Source: Calliopsis andreniformis (Eukaryota; Arthropoda; Insecta; Hymenoptera; Andrenidae). From it: a stretch of 64,000 nt of DNA. The DNA lies in assembly GCF_051401765.1 (NCBI RefSeq), contig NC_135073.1, positions 3,906,001 to 3,970,000 on the forward strand. The letters run 5' to 3'. The translations under genes were made by a program, and so were the position numbers. Shown one piece after another: positions 52,701 to 62,645 of this stretch (positions are counted from its first letter, which is position 1; each line of letters starts with the position of its first letter). The notes beneath the pieces were generated by a model that saw nothing but the letters and a program-made list of their open reading frames with translations, was not told the DNA's origin and searched no databases.

Positions 52701-52827
52701 AACAGGTCCCTCTGATCCGTTCGATGCTGAATGGGCAGAGATTGCGGCGAGAAATTTGCGACAGGCAAGCACCACGAATCCGTTCATAATGCCGAACGCG
52801 ACACAAGCGTTTCAGGTGCAATTATAG
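22635..52827 (+). CDS. numb: numb: endocytic adaptor and Notch antagonist (nine coding exons, 664 aa)
   Basis: Exons: 22635-22709, 46081-46245, 48150-48221, 48308-48526, 48805-48991, 49500-49757, 51556-51741, 51858-52381, 52519-52827. They total 1995 nt including stop and all GT-AG joins agree in phase. Numb is a membrane-associated adaptor that segregates asymmetrically in dividing neural precursors and blocks Notch signalling through clathrin/AP-2-linked endocytosis. The parts visible in order are an MGN start (possible N-myristoylation), a basic segment [14 protein letters not shown] (37-50) containing the sites phosphorylated by aPKC in Drosophila, a PTB domain (about 62-205) with [20 protein letters not shown], a first NPF (249-251), the segments RQGSFRGF and KRQLSLR, a Ser/Thr/Pro-rich middle with 11 asparagines (406-416), DPF (628-630, AP-2 type) and a second NPF (649-651, EH-domain type). 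The C-terminal FQVQL matches Drosophila Numb as I recall it. The length is close to the fly protein. Confidence 0.96.
33765..33808. promoter_or_regulatory. Cluster of CAGGTG/CAGGTA/CCAGGT motifs in numb intron 1
   Basis: Within about 45 bp there are GCCAGGTGCG (an E-box, CAGGTG), GCCAGGTAG (CAGGTAG at 33776-33782), the inverted TACCTGGG and CCCAGGTC. CAGGTG is an E-box bound by bHLH and Snail-type factors, and CAGGTAG is the classic Zelda (TAGteam) site of flies. Whether these factors bind here is unknown. Confidence 0.3.
38676..39274 (+). mobile_element. Internally deleted Tc1/mariner-type transposon, copy 1 (in numb intron 1)
   Basis: Long inverted ends: the left end reads GTTTCATAACATG and the right end CATGTTATGAAA. 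Complementarity continues inward well over 100 bp, taking in the AACGAAGACAGATA region. TA-rich sequence flanks both sides. Between the ends a degenerate plus-strand frame from 38893 gives [16 protein letters not shown], then NLNPLNFNL, a stop and GYL. This matches the C-terminal part of a DDE transposase of the type abundant in ants and bees (WIGRGGP...PDL.PLDF.LWG). Later, out-of-frame pieces resemble [12 protein letters not shown] and GGHFEHLL. Stops and frameshifts make it inactive. The N-terminal two thirds are missing. Confidence 0.75.
41214..41239. repeat. 26-nt poly(A) tract
   Basis: Twenty-six consecutive A residues are followed by CAAAAACAAAA. No upstream sequence looks like a retroposed gene, so it is treated as simple sequence. 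Confidence 0.9.
42749..42756 (+). promoter_or_regulatory. Candidate TATA box in a GC-rich island of numb intron 1
   Basis: TATAAAAG lies in the middle of the GC-rich block 42560-43000, about 3.3 kb upstream of exon 2. A transcript starting near 42780 could feed an isoform beginning at the internal methionine of exon 2 (46108). No donor was firmly identified downstream, so this stays weak. Confidence 0.2.
43394..43951 (+). mobile_element. Internally deleted Tc1/mariner-type transposon, copy 2 (in numb intron 1)
   Basis: Same family and orientation as the copy at 38676. The ends read TGTTTCATAACATGTGGGAC and its complement GTCCCACATGTTATGAAACA. The interior has a transposase remnant from about 43600 reading [20 protein letters not shown], then HL, a stop and GHLKSIENV, followed by recognisable [12 protein letters not shown] and GGHLEHLL segments. 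It retains the SPDLNPL block better than copy 1 but is broken by stops. Flanking TA-rich sequence (TATACA on the left, TGTATA on the right) fits a TA target duplication. Confidence 0.75.
46081..46245 (+). CDS. numb: numb coding exon 2 (residues 26-80): basic segment and start of PTB
   Basis: Acceptor TTAATTGCAG, then 55 codons starting [13 protein letters not shown]. It holds the basic membrane-binding and aPKC-target segment (serines 41 and 45, equivalent to fly Ser48 and Ser52) and [18 protein letters not shown], the start of the PTB domain. Met35 (46108-46110) corresponds to the internal methionine that starts the short fly isoform. Donor GTATAA, phase 0. Confidence 0.95.
48150..48221 (+). 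CDS. numb: numb coding exon 3 (residues 81-104): PTB core
   Basis: Twenty-four codons reading [20 protein letters not shown] then KVLR, a hallmark stretch of the Numb PTB domain that I recall as unchanged in flies. Acceptor TCTGTGTAG, donor GTAAGC, phase 0 at both ends. Confidence 0.97.
48308..48526 (+). CDS. numb: numb coding exon 4 (residues 105-177): PTB domain
   Basis: Seventy-three codons including [40 protein letters not shown] and [10 protein letters not shown], all diagnostic of Numb PTB. Donor GTAAGT. Intron 3 upstream is only 86 bp. Confidence 0.97.
48805..48991 (+). CDS. numb: numb coding exon 5 (residues 178-240): end of PTB and linker
   Basis: It begins [20 protein letters not shown] (end of the PTB fold) and continues through the conserved [20 protein letters not shown] tract to RERAV. 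The donor GTCAGT leaves phase 1; the split codon is completed as Asp by exon 6. Confidence 0.95.
49500..49757 (+). CDS. numb: numb coding exon 6 (residues 240-326): first NPF and phosphoserine segments
   Basis: It reads [20 protein letters not shown], then GSFRGF and [19 protein letters not shown] at 249-251 is an EH-domain ligand type. Ser268 and Ser286 match the mammalian Ser276 and Ser295 sites. The exon ends in VPLKPP and a phase 1 donor, GTAATT. Confidence 0.95.
50318..50338 (+). CDS. numb: Candidate 21-nt cassette microexon of numb
   Basis: An excellent acceptor (CTTCTTTATTTTTATAACAG) precedes 21 nt that carry the frame from the phase 1 end of exon 6, add the acidic residues EFEGYDE, and leave phase 1 again at G|GTCATT. 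Skipping or inclusion both keep frame with exon 7, whose first Val is unchanged. If the weaker donor is not used, the frame reads GHYFPFC and stops, so it could instead be a short alternative terminal exon. The symmetrical phase, strong acceptor and acidic aromatic sequence are the evidence; no transcript was examined. Confidence 0.45.
50565..51000 (+). mobile_element. Decayed Tc1/mariner-type transposon in numb intron 6
   Basis: TACAAGGTGTTCTACA at 50565 looks like a terminal repeat. From 50841 the plus strand reads W, a stop, ITPGGPVP, a stop, [17 protein letters not shown], a degenerate form of the transposase block W-I-x-x-GGP...RSPDLT-LDF-LWG. It is more decayed than the intron 1 copies and belongs to a different family by its end sequence. 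No matching right terminus was found, so the right boundary is approximate. Confidence 0.55.
51556..51741 (+). CDS. numb: numb coding exon 7 (residues 326-388)
   Basis: It encodes [20 protein letters not shown], then [20 protein letters not shown]. The segment from [12 protein letters not shown] parallels the fly LCQELSQGLSLL block as I recall it. Acceptor TTACAG, donor GTATGT, phase 1 at both ends. Confidence 0.93.
51858..52381 (+). CDS. numb: numb coding exon 8 (residues 388-562): Asn and Ser/Thr/Pro-rich region
   Basis: It starts [17 protein letters not shown], then 11 asparagines coded by mixed AAT/AAC, then a low-complexity Ser/Thr/Pro stretch. The donor GTAAGT at 52382 is in phase 0. 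Reading past it stops at 52409-52411. Confidence 0.92.
52519..52827 (+). CDS. numb: numb coding exon 9 (residues 563-664): C-terminal DPF and NPF motifs
   Basis: Acceptor GGTTTAG, then [30 protein letters not shown] and the terminal FQVQL followed by TAG. DPF is the AP-2 appendage ligand type and NPF the EH-domain (Eps15) type; together they place Numb in endocytosis. Confidence 0.96.
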   Translation, partial: VQPVSTTAVLPKPEQWLGSITGSVPSSVQSPSQGQTSPRRAPPLHARALSLGSAAMGHATRTGPSDPFDAEWAEIAARNLRQASTTNPFIMPNATQAFQVQL

Positions 52828-53199
52828 CGTCAGGAGTTTGTCAATAGCGTTGCCAAGTACTTCCATTCGAGCACATAGTAATGAATATATATTTGTTCGG
52901 ATTTCGACCTCTTGGATAACCGGAACTATTACATGCGAGTGTTCGTGGGTATTGTCCAATCACGAAAATTCCTTTAAAAGTGACTTAAGTCGAGATTCCG
53001 GTTGGGTGATGTGGTTTATCACCATATAAGAGAGCTCGAAAGCAAGACAAAATGGAGAGACGCATCGATCTCGAAGAAATGTTTCGTAGCAATGATGAAT
53101 AGCAGAAATTCAGCACAAAACACGTACCCGTAACGTTCTTTAGATTAGTAGTTCACGCGCACAGCCTCAAAGTATGAATATATACATGGAATGAATAAA
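52828..53199 (+). other. numb: numb 3' UTR (minimum) ending at a poly(A) signal
   Basis: Non-coding, less AT-rich than flanking DNA. The first canonical AATAAA after the stop is at 53194-53199. The moderately GC-rich composition continues to about 54120, so longer 3' ends are possible. Confidence 0.5.
53194..53199 (+). terminator. numb: Poly(A) signal AATAAA downstream of numb
   Basis: First AATAAA after the numb stop codon, about 370 nt downstream. Other AATAAA motifs occur at 55408, 55677, 57005 and 57955 and could serve longer transcripts. Confidence 0.4.
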
Positions 53200-56100
53200 A
53201 AAGGGACCATATGTTGGTCACCATTGTCGATTAATCGAGGATGTTTGAAAATACTGTCGCTGGTATCGATAACGTACTTAAATGTCTATCATGAGATACA
53301 TATAAACGAGGTGTACGATAATCTTGAATAGTTTAGGCTGAAAACGGTTTATCCGTCGTCTTGCATGATAAATCAAAATTACACGCACCCAAGATTACGC
53401 TGCACCGCAATGTTTCATCAAAAAAGAAGAAAAATTGGAAAAAAAAGTCGTAAATAGCTTAATCTTAATGCGGTAAACGTAGCCACGTGTTCCGGCCACG
53501 TGACAAACTTTTTTGACTTGTTACGGTCTGTAGGGGTGTAAAAGTTCTACGTAGTTTGCTTGGCTCGAATATCAGGAATTCACAAATTTTGTTGATGATC
53601 GAAGGAGAAAGAGATATTTGAATGAGCAAATAGATAGCTAGATAAATGGCTTAACATCCTAAAGGACTGTGATAAACATCGAAGTGGCCAGTACTTAAAG
53701 TGGGTGCAGATTTGAACGACTGTTATGAATTGTGCTTAAGGCGAGAGAAGGAGTATCCAATGAACTTGGGTATCCAGAAAGTCTATTATTCTCAGCCGGC
53801 AAAATATACAACAATCTACACACACACACTTAGTTATTCAAGAGATGATTAGATATTGAAGTTTCTAGAGTCAGTACGATTCACGCTATCGTTGTCTTGT
53901 ATCGCGTGTACGACCGAATCGCATTTATCTTGTAACGACGAGGGCTGTTAGGACACAGCGACATATACAAGACGTTTCGCACAGCTAGGACACACAAGGT
54001 GCTTCCGCCAAGAACAAAAGGATATATACATGAGAGGCATTTCGCGCGCCAAAACGGGAACAACGGTATACGGAGTCGCGTTCTGATGGAAACTATATCA
54101 CTATATAACTGTTGCAATGTACTTCAATTGTTGAAAGGATACCTAGAAATAATAGTGGTTTATGTCACTTTTATCTGATTTTGGGTTAGTCAACGCTCAG
54201 TCTATGGCAGTTGATACAGGAAAGTGAAACATAAGGATAATTTAATATTCTGGTGTCTTAATTTGTCATTCTTATTATCAGGAATTCGAGCAAACAAAGG
54301 AACACAAAGAAAAAACATGGCGTCACTTTTTGTACTGTGTAACATTAAATGCAGGATAATTTTGGCTTTTCGAAGCTTATTATTATTCGTTCCCCAGCAT
54401 AAGAAATATTTTTGGTAGATAACAGGATATATAGGAAGAATAATTGTTGACACGAGCTGTACTGTGAAGTTAATGTATAAATGCTGAAGAACTGTGAGAT
54501 TAAAGTACATAACAATATTTCTTTTTTTAGAAATATAATATTTTAATTTTTTTTTCGATATTAATATTATCATTGATAATTTACAATTTCTAATCATTAT
54601 ATTCGGAATCTGTATTATTAGAAGCTAGTATTCCTAATTTTCGACAATTTTCAGTGTCCTATGTTTAGTTCTTCATTACTGATAATGAGAGTGTTAATTA
54701 TAACAATGTTAAGCCATTAACATTAAGCAATGTTAACAATGTTTTTCTATAACGCGCTAGAATATTTATTATTTTCTAAAAAGAAGAAATATTACAAAAA
54801 TGTGAAAAATTGTATGGTTGGTCAGCACGGTGTGCCATATATGTCGCGAAGAAATTTGTTCTACGTAAAAATTAATTATAAAATATGAGATACAATTTGT
54901 GATATTAAGAAGATAAATTCTTATGAAAAAATGTATAAAATTAAAATTTCAACTCATTTTTTTGTGGAAAATTTATTTGCTTATATTACAAATTATATTT
55001 CAATATTTGTAAGAAAATCATTCCTCAACATATCACTAGTATTTTAGGGCAATTAAATAATGTATAAAACTGATAATAGCAATAACTTTTATTATTGCAA
55101 AAATATGAACTGAAATTTTGCTAATTACTTTTCATACCTTGCAGTATTTACGTCTCACATGCAGACTCACTTCAGACATGTCCAACAGAATTTTCTTTAA
55201 CACCAAAACTTGAAAAATATGTGATATATACATGTATAAAGTTGGATATTTATAATTATGTACCTAAATATCGATTGTACTTGAACATACAAAAAGTGAT
55301 AAAAATGCAAAACGTACAGCTTAAAGACATAAACAGCATAATGAATTTTTCTAATGCACGGAAAATGTTTTTTAAAATTGTAAAAATAACTCTAATATAT
55401 ATTTTAAAATAAATATTTTCAATAGGATTTAAGCAAACTCAGGAGAAAAATTAAAGTCAAATTCAATGCTACGTATTTGTGTGTGCTGAAATAGTGCTAG
55501 TGGTATTTTTTTCCGGGGATATACTCCAGTTTGTGCTTCACGAAATAGAAAGTATCATTTCGTCATGTGGAATATTTCAATTCAATCATTTTTCATTCAT
55601 TAATACGAAAAAGAGAAACATAACTAAAATAGAATGCAAATGGTACAATTATAAATAATATTAAATGATCTTTTAAATAAAAGATCTTATGATAGTTACA
55701 AAAATAACACATAAATAAATGTCTCTGAATTTACTTCTAACTTCTTTTTATCTCGATGATTGTGAGAGCATATAATTCTACTAAAAAAAGAAAACTAACG
55801 ACCCTAAAAGATGTATACAAAGCGTTCTTGAAAGAGAGAATTTTAGGAACGTTCAATCGTTGAAATAATACTTGAGTTTATATTTTACAGAATATTTATT
55901 CTGTATAATATGGCACACCATGCATTAAGATTCATGTCAAAACAAGATTTGACAAAGTGTGGTGGAGTAGAATGATTCCGTCGTTGATGTAAAGTGGGTA
56001 ACTGTTCGATCGTTGCTTCAACGACTCGTGTATGTATGTGCGTTGTATATAAATTAGTTATTTAAACTGTAGCAAAATGAAGGGAGAGGTCAGAAATGGA

Positions 56101-58381
56101 AGAGAGAGAATGAGAGGGAGTGTGTATGTGTGTGGAGAAGATTGTTCACCGAGCTGACGATTCTTCGTTGCTGAAGCTTCATTAAGTTATAATTGTAAGT
56201 TACCTTGTAAATAGATTGGGTAGCATTTCTCAGCACAAAATGGTCGCTTCTACGTTCAAATATGGTCTCGAAGGCCCCGGACACGTTAATAGGACACAAG
56301 CGTTACGCAGAAATCACCGATATCGTTCTCGATCGTTTGGCCAGGTTGTACTTGATTGTTAGAGTCACCTTCTGTCCGTCCCGTAAATCAAAAACAAATA
56401 ACTACAAACGTCATGCAGGAAACCAGCAAATCGAAACGTTATCGGGAACCGCAGAAGCGCGATCATCGGGTACTTACGGCGTAGTAAAATTGTAAAAAGG
56501 TTAGTCGATCGACGTACTTAAATATTAACGAACTTGTAGCTCATTTTTTCCTTTTTCCTGATGAACCACGTAGATCGATACCGTAAGTATCGTCAACGTT
56601 TGTTCCCATCGTTACTTATTCTGTTTTGTCAGAGGATAAATTAAGTAAAGAAGGAGTGTAAAGGCAAATGTGTACACACCGTGATTCGTTATTCGTTTAG
56701 AAATATTATTGCCTTAGGTACTTATTGTTTTCTCGTTTTTTTATACCTGTTTTTTGTATCCATGTACACTAATATTCATTCAGGATTCATTTGGTTAGGA
56801 GTTGAAATCAGGAAGGGGCATCTTGATTGGTTTCTGCTCCTTCTATCGGGTCGAGGAATAAATCGACTTGGGCGAAGCGGGAAATTCTGATTTGAACCTA
56901 ACCGAGATCTAGTTCAGATATAACTTCAGTAAAGTATTAAAAAAATTGTTTGTACAAAATGACTGATGCGATAACATAAACACCTAATAATTCCTTCTGT
57001 AAATAATAAAATACTTTAATACACATGAACGAAATATTATTATTTTAAACAAAAAGTAACGAGTAAACAATATATTTTATTCTACTCATTATTAATGTAG
57101 GGATCAAATTTTATCAATTAATTTAAAATTCTCAGAGATGAGTTATTTACTATGTCTCTCTAACGATGCTCAACTTTAAGTACTTGAATCTTGAAGCGAA
57201 GAAACTAGCGGAAAAGGAGTTGCGCTTTGCCAGAATTAATAGAAAATTTTCCAAGTCGATTTTTTCTTCGACTGTTGCATGAGCATTTGTGTTTTATGAT
57301 GTTTTTGGAATAGAAATAATCAAAATATTGTTTCGCGGATCAAAAGTGTCCAAAAAAAGTTCCAAAGACGAGTGGGCAGGTGTCAGTCAGGACATGTTTC
57401 AGTGTCTCACATTCGATCGATGGAGGCAAGAAGCTTTATTTAATGCATTTAAGATTGTTCTAAATTGTCAAGGGTACACTTCAGGAGACACTGGAACATC
57501 AAATGCGTATTAGGTGCACTGCGTGCCAAAATATTTGGGGAATAATATCGCATTGTTCGCGAGTATTTTAGGGCAGTACACATTGTGCACCCTTCCGTGG
57601 TTGTATGTTGTATATAGTGTCGCTGATCGATTCCTGATGATTCAATGTAAGGACTGCGTGTACATTATCGTGGGAAATTATCCTTGTTCGTTTTACAATG
57701 TATCTGTCTCTGTAAAGATACGATTTATTATATATCTGTTGCGATTACCAAACTGTTTCTTTCGTTGTTTCAATCTTCACCTACATATGCATAGTGATTT
57801 ATGATGGTTTTGTATGGTTTATTTATAAACGAATTATTCTTTAACTATAAGCAGCTCGAATTGATTTGAACATGAGCCAAACATTATTTCTACTTCTTTT
57901 CCAATTGCCTTTTTAATTTTCAAATCCATTTCGAAAACATAATAATTTTAGCATAATAAATTTGATTAATTCTTGAAATTAATGATAGCAGCCAGGTGAA
58001 ATACAAGAACATATGCACATTTGGACCAAAAGGGTTTCAGAAGAAAAGAATTCAAAGTATTGATTTCAAATTATTACCTTTATAAATTCATACTATATGA
58101 CTGCATGAAAATCAGTTTATAAGAACACACCATATAAGAAAGAAAGAAAACGCTATATAAAAACGAACACTAATTCATTTTGTAAACGTATGTAACGATT
58201 CTGTTAGCAGAATGAGTTGTGTGTACATGCATGAGCAAATTCAGACTGATCCAAGTAACCCCAAAATTTCCCGTATCAATTAACATCTTCCCAATTCCTG
58301 TCATTATCTCCACAGCATGTCGCTCACTATTGTTTAATACTTAGAAAAAAGAAGGTGGGGAACTGAATTCCAAACGCTGTT
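53200..58381 (+). other. Extended numb 3' UTR or intergenic DNA; no gene seen
   Basis: AT-rich from about 54130 to 55800, with higher GC at 53200-54120, 56200-56550 and 57340-57700. Two Pumilio-type TGTATATA motifs occur at 56044-56051 and 57609-57616. A long neuronal 3' UTR is conceivable but not shown. The 131-codon minus-strand frame at 54202-54597 is compositional. Confidence 0.4.
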
Positions 58382-58390
58382 TATATAAAA
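58382..58390 (+). promoter_or_regulatory. TATA box of the first Cys/Pro-rich gene
   Basis: TATATAAAA begins 35 nt before the start codon at 58417. Normal spacing would put transcription start only a few bases before the ATG, so either the leader is extremely short or the true start is elsewhere. Confidence 0.35.
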
Positions 58391-58416
58391 TACAAAGAAA
58401 TCAATTGAACCGAATA

Positions 58417-58779
58417 ATGGCCACTTTCGAAGATGCATTTGCTAAATACCCGCCTAGCATTCCTTCGCATTGTGCTCATAGACCTGTCGATCCAAAATGC
58501 CCACCATGTCTAAGAATTCAACCACCCGCTACTGGCACTTCACCAGTTCGTTTTCAACTTACATACACCTGTGATAGGTACTGTATTCTTTATTTAACAT
58601 CTTGGGAAAGTAATATATAATTTATACTAAATGTTTTTTATAGTGCTACGTATTCGCCTTGCTATTATCCTCGTCCCATATGTTGCACTATTCCTGAAAA
58701 ACCGCCAGTGAAAAAGATTAGATGTGGATTTAAGTGGTTCGATTGCTGTGGAAGACCTGTTCCCGAATGCTTCTTCTAG
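58417..58779 (+). CDS. Small Cys/Pro-rich protein A (two exons, 98 aa), function unknown
   Basis: Exons 58417-58577 and 58644-58779 join across a 66-bp intron (GTACTG to TTTTTATAG) in phase 2, giving 98 residues. I chose ATG 58417 as the only in-frame ATG near the TATA box. The protein has 11 Cys and 18 Pro and no signal peptide. The key segment is IQPPA (34-38), VRF (44-46), TC (51-52), TYSPCY (56-61) and CC (67-68), followed by a basic Lys/Arg stretch and a second CC at 88-89. The same segment recurs in the gene at 60123, so the two are paralogues. Proteins of this type can be structural (disulphide-rich sperm or cuticle components), but nothing in the sequence decides this and I do not recognise the family. 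Confidence 0.75.
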
Positions 58780-60122
58780 ATTGTTCTTTTGCTATACTTA
58801 TTCCTTTTGCAATCAAAAAATAGCAGATTGAACAATCAACGGTTAGAAAACAATTTAAGAAGTTTGTCCTCCTAATATTTTATAGATAGTAAAAAAAGTG
58901 TGAGTGTACGCACGAACTCTTAAATTAAAAACATATGTTTTTCTATTACCCCATTTGTATAGAGTATAACAAGTTGTATTATCGTATTTCGGACATTTTT
59001 TAATCTAATTTTTTAGAGCATCGTTGATGAACAAGAACCTTTATTAAAATCTCATCACTTTCAATTTTCTTGTAGTTTATCTGTAGAATCAGTCTTTAAA
59101 TTCTCTTTCGCTTTATAAATGTATCTTCAAGTAAGAAATAAGAAGAACTTAAGGTTGAACTAGGTCTCAGTAATCGAAAGTATTATATTTTGCATTTTTT
59201 ATCAAAGTTTGATCAAAAACACTAAAGGATTCGTTGTGTTTTCTCGGTGAAAATGATACCGATTATAATTTTTGGTTAATTATAACTTAATTATAAGAAA
59301 AAAACGATTATAACAATTTCAAGGTACCTTCGTTAAAAATAATCGTCAAGATCTGATAGGAAATATGAAACTTGATTTCATTGTTAAACCCTACTGGTAT
59401 GCTTCCTTTTATGATTCTTCCTTTCTTGCGCATTAAAAATCGTATATGTTTGTTCTCTACCATAACTTTTAAAAATGAGAAATAGATTTAATTGCTAAAT
59501 TATAATAATTACAAAATTATTATGAAGTGGGAAAGCACTAATTAATAATAACTAATTAAGCATAATCATGGCATACATTTATGCAGGTATTATACCGTAA
59601 TGAGTGGACAAAGTTAAAGAAATGATTAAGAAAATCATTTAGAATAATTAAAGTTTTAGATTTTCAAATACATTTTTAAATAAATGAAGATAGGAAAGTT
59701 TAGAAAAATCCTTGTTCAAAATTATTTTGTAAGTTAAAAAATTAAAATTTTTTTTAGTAATATTAATTATAATTCAATATTAAAATATTTGTTTTTATTT
59801 TATGTAGCAATATAATTTCTATACTGAATTTTTATTTCTTTTAATGAGAAAAATTTGTTTATGGGAAAGTTACTCTGTACCATAAAAGCCTAATCTGAAC
59901 ATGTGAATGTATTGAATTTGAGAAACAGATGAAATATGATTATTCTCACTAGAATATGTAGTCATATTCATTACGTAAATTTCTTCAGAATTCAAAATTC
60001 TTTCCATGATGCATCCACTCAACAATTTTTGAAATAAAATTCTAGGCTAAATGATGTTCTTTTAAAAAATATCTCTTTCATCTATTTTCTTTAGCGCGCT
60101 TACGAAATAAAATTAGGAAAAA
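58780..60122. other. Spacer between the two Cys/Pro-rich genes; nothing else seen
   Basis: AT-rich, about 1.3 kb. No AATAAA was found shortly after the first gene; an ATTAAA lies near 59042. No further paralogue fragment was noticed. Confidence 0.45.
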
Positions 60123-61350
60123 ATGTCTTGTGAGCCACTTCGTGAAATAGTGCCACGACGCAGCACCCTGCCTCCACTATGTCCACCCTGTCACCGTAAA
60201 CCGCCACAATACTGTTGTCCAAAATACGGTTGTCCCCCTATACAAGAGTGTCCACGTCGACGTTGCTGTTGTCCACCGCCTCCACGTTTGGTACGTATTA
60301 AGTTTAAACATTTTCTGTTTATTTCTTTAGTATACGTAAATATTTTTTGCTCTAATTAATCAAATTATTTTCATTTATTCTGAGGATAATGAAATTTTAT
60401 ATTGTTTCTTATCCTTTTCTATGATATAATTTTTTTAAAGATTTATTTGCATCTTTTATTATTCTTATAGTACATATACACTATCAGCCATAAGAATGTA
60501 TTACAGATATTTAGTAAAATTTGAGTAGAACGTTGATACTATTACGTAATGAAAATCTTTATATTTCGAAATTGATTGTCATAAATGACTGTTATTGAAG
60601 TCTAGAAGAGCTAGTGTTAGTTATATACTATGAGTCTTTATTATTAAACATTTTGTTTGTCTGTGGTAGTCATTTTATCTCTTTCCAGATGTCCTTTAAA
60701 TAAGTTGCGACATATTTTTTGAAGCTTTAACAATTGTTTCACATTTTATGACGTATTAATGGTCATTGTATAAGTTTTAACTCTCTGTTAATCGTCCTAT
60801 CCATATTACTTCTTCTAACTATGAATAACATTCATAGATAACAATTTATGTAGCAAGAATTTTATTAAGATAAAGATATGGAAGATTTAATTAGGTTCTA
60901 TTGATTGTTCAAATTCTTATGAAGAGTAATGTATATTTATAATATATTTCGTACACTCTACACTTTGACACTTTTTGTTCTATTCTTATACTAAATTGCA
61001 TATTTGATGAAAAATTGATTGCGAATAAACACTCGTTCTTTCCTAATGTATTGAGTTCAGTATATTAGTACCTATTAATAATTTGCAATGCTTAAGCAAT
61101 ACTAAATAGCAAATGTTATTCATAGATGTGCAGAGAACGACCGAGATCACCCCCTCCGCTACCAACCCTGTGTTTACCTGCCCCATGCCCTTCACCACCA
61201 CAACCGATACCCTACCCTTGCTGTCCACCAAAAATACAACCACCAGCTTCTTGTGTACGATTCTGTATTCGTACCACGTGTGGCCAATCTACTTATGATC
61301 CTTGTTATTTTGCTGATGTTCCCTGTTGCCCCCCACCAAATATTTGTTAA
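60123..61350 (+). CDS. Small Cys/Pro-rich protein B (two exons, 130 aa), paralogue of A
   Basis: Exons 60123-60290 and 61126-61350 join across an 835-bp intron (GTACGT to TTCATAG) in phase 0. The 130-residue product has 22 Cys (17%) and 38 Pro (29%). The N-terminal half is built of CPPC, CCPK, CPPI and CCCPPPP-type clusters. The second exon opens MCRERPRSPPPLP and ends with IQPPA (93-97), VRF (100-102), TC (107-108), TYDPCY (112-117), CC (123-124) and a terminal Cys. This C-terminal block aligns with residues 34-68 of protein A, with spacing kept apart from one small gap. No signal peptide, membrane segment or known domain is visible. A poly(A) signal follows 44 nt after the stop. The start is the first ATG of the frame. 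Function unknown. Confidence 0.75.
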
Positions 61351-61393
61351 TTCTCAAGTGTAACAGATAATTATATAGGGCAATAAGTATAGA

Positions 61394-61399
61394 AATAAA
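61394..61399 (+). terminator. Poly(A) signal of the second Cys/Pro-rich gene
   Basis: AATAAA lies 44 nt after the TAA at 61348-61350, a normal distance for a short 3' UTR, followed by a T-rich stretch. Confidence 0.55.
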
Positions 61400-62645
61400 A
61401 TTTTGTCATTATGGGAGAAACGAAATGTATACTTGCTGAAGCCTCTTTATATGAAGTTACATTTTGTACTACATAGATTACAAATTAGCGTCTATATACG
61501 TGAGTATATTTTGCATAGACAGTGAAGTAAAAAGTTGATAACTATCGAAACAGTGATTAGTAATAGATGCTTGTAAAACAATAATCTACAAAGACAATTT
61601 GAAATTAGTCGTGACAAATGAATGAATCCATGGTAGAACCAAGAATCTACTTTCAGAAATTGCCTGCATCAGAGTTGAGATTAGGAGACCTTGAACAACG
61701 AAGGACAGAATAAAACAGTCACCTTAATGTTATTAGATTTAAGTAGAATTCGTAGTGTTTTTTTCAGATTCCGCAAAACATAGTTTGGAAAACACTACCT
61801 CTAGCATACTTTCAATATTTTATCAAGTTAGTTTGTTATTTTTATAACACTTGCTACTAAGCTCAAAAACTAAAGTATTTTCTCTTACATATCAATTATG
61901 TATAATGTTCAGTAAGCTCAAACTGCTCTAAAGCTAATTCTTTACCAAAGTTTTCTTCCATTAAAAATGCTTTATTAAAGGAATTAATCATTTCATTTCA
62001 TTTAAAATAAGAAGATTGTCAATTTAATTGTTTCGAACAATTATAAAAACTACCAATTTTGTTAATATTATATACAATCAATGTTGTATCTATTACCTTA
62101 CCGAATTCCTCTTTGGTTGTTACGAAGTCTCATGTCTACTCAAAGTAGGCAATCAGTTATGTAAGTTTACGCGTATAAACCATAGAAATTCCACGGATCT
62201 GGGAAAGGGTCTGTCCCTTTCATAATTATTCTCGAGCTCAAGGAGAATCCGAACAATGTGATCAATAGTGTCGTAACTTCAACATGGAAGCGCAAGGTTT
62301 CAATTTTGGTTAATTAACGATCACCATTTATAGCTTATGTAGCGAACCGTTCACGTAAGAGAGCTTGCAAATTGAACCGAGATACTTCCTCTTTGGCTTA
62401 ATGAATTACGCAACAAGAAATTCCGCTGGAATTAGACGATATTCAGCAATAATAACTTTTTACAATTAATAGTGCCTTGAGTTTGCACTTTGATAATTTC
62501 CATTATGCAGTTCATAGTTGTTAATCCATAACTGAACGTGGAATAACTTTATCCTTAATCCATTTTGGAACAGTTGACTCCTAATTTTTAACCATTGTTT
62601 ACACATTTAAACTATAAATACATTTAAAATTTCATTACCTAAAAC
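61400..62645. other. Intergenic, nothing recognised
   Basis: AT-rich, short chance frames only; the 62028-62225 frame has no family resemblance. Confidence 0.45.

Noticed and set aside
54202..54597. 131-codon minus-strand frame downstream of numb
   Set aside because: Lys/Ile/Leu-rich AT-driven translation without conserved motifs, promoter or splice evidence.
56880..56925. GATTTGAACCTAACC as a tRNA B-box on the minus strand
   Set aside because: No matching A-box, acceptor stem or cloverleaf could be built around it.
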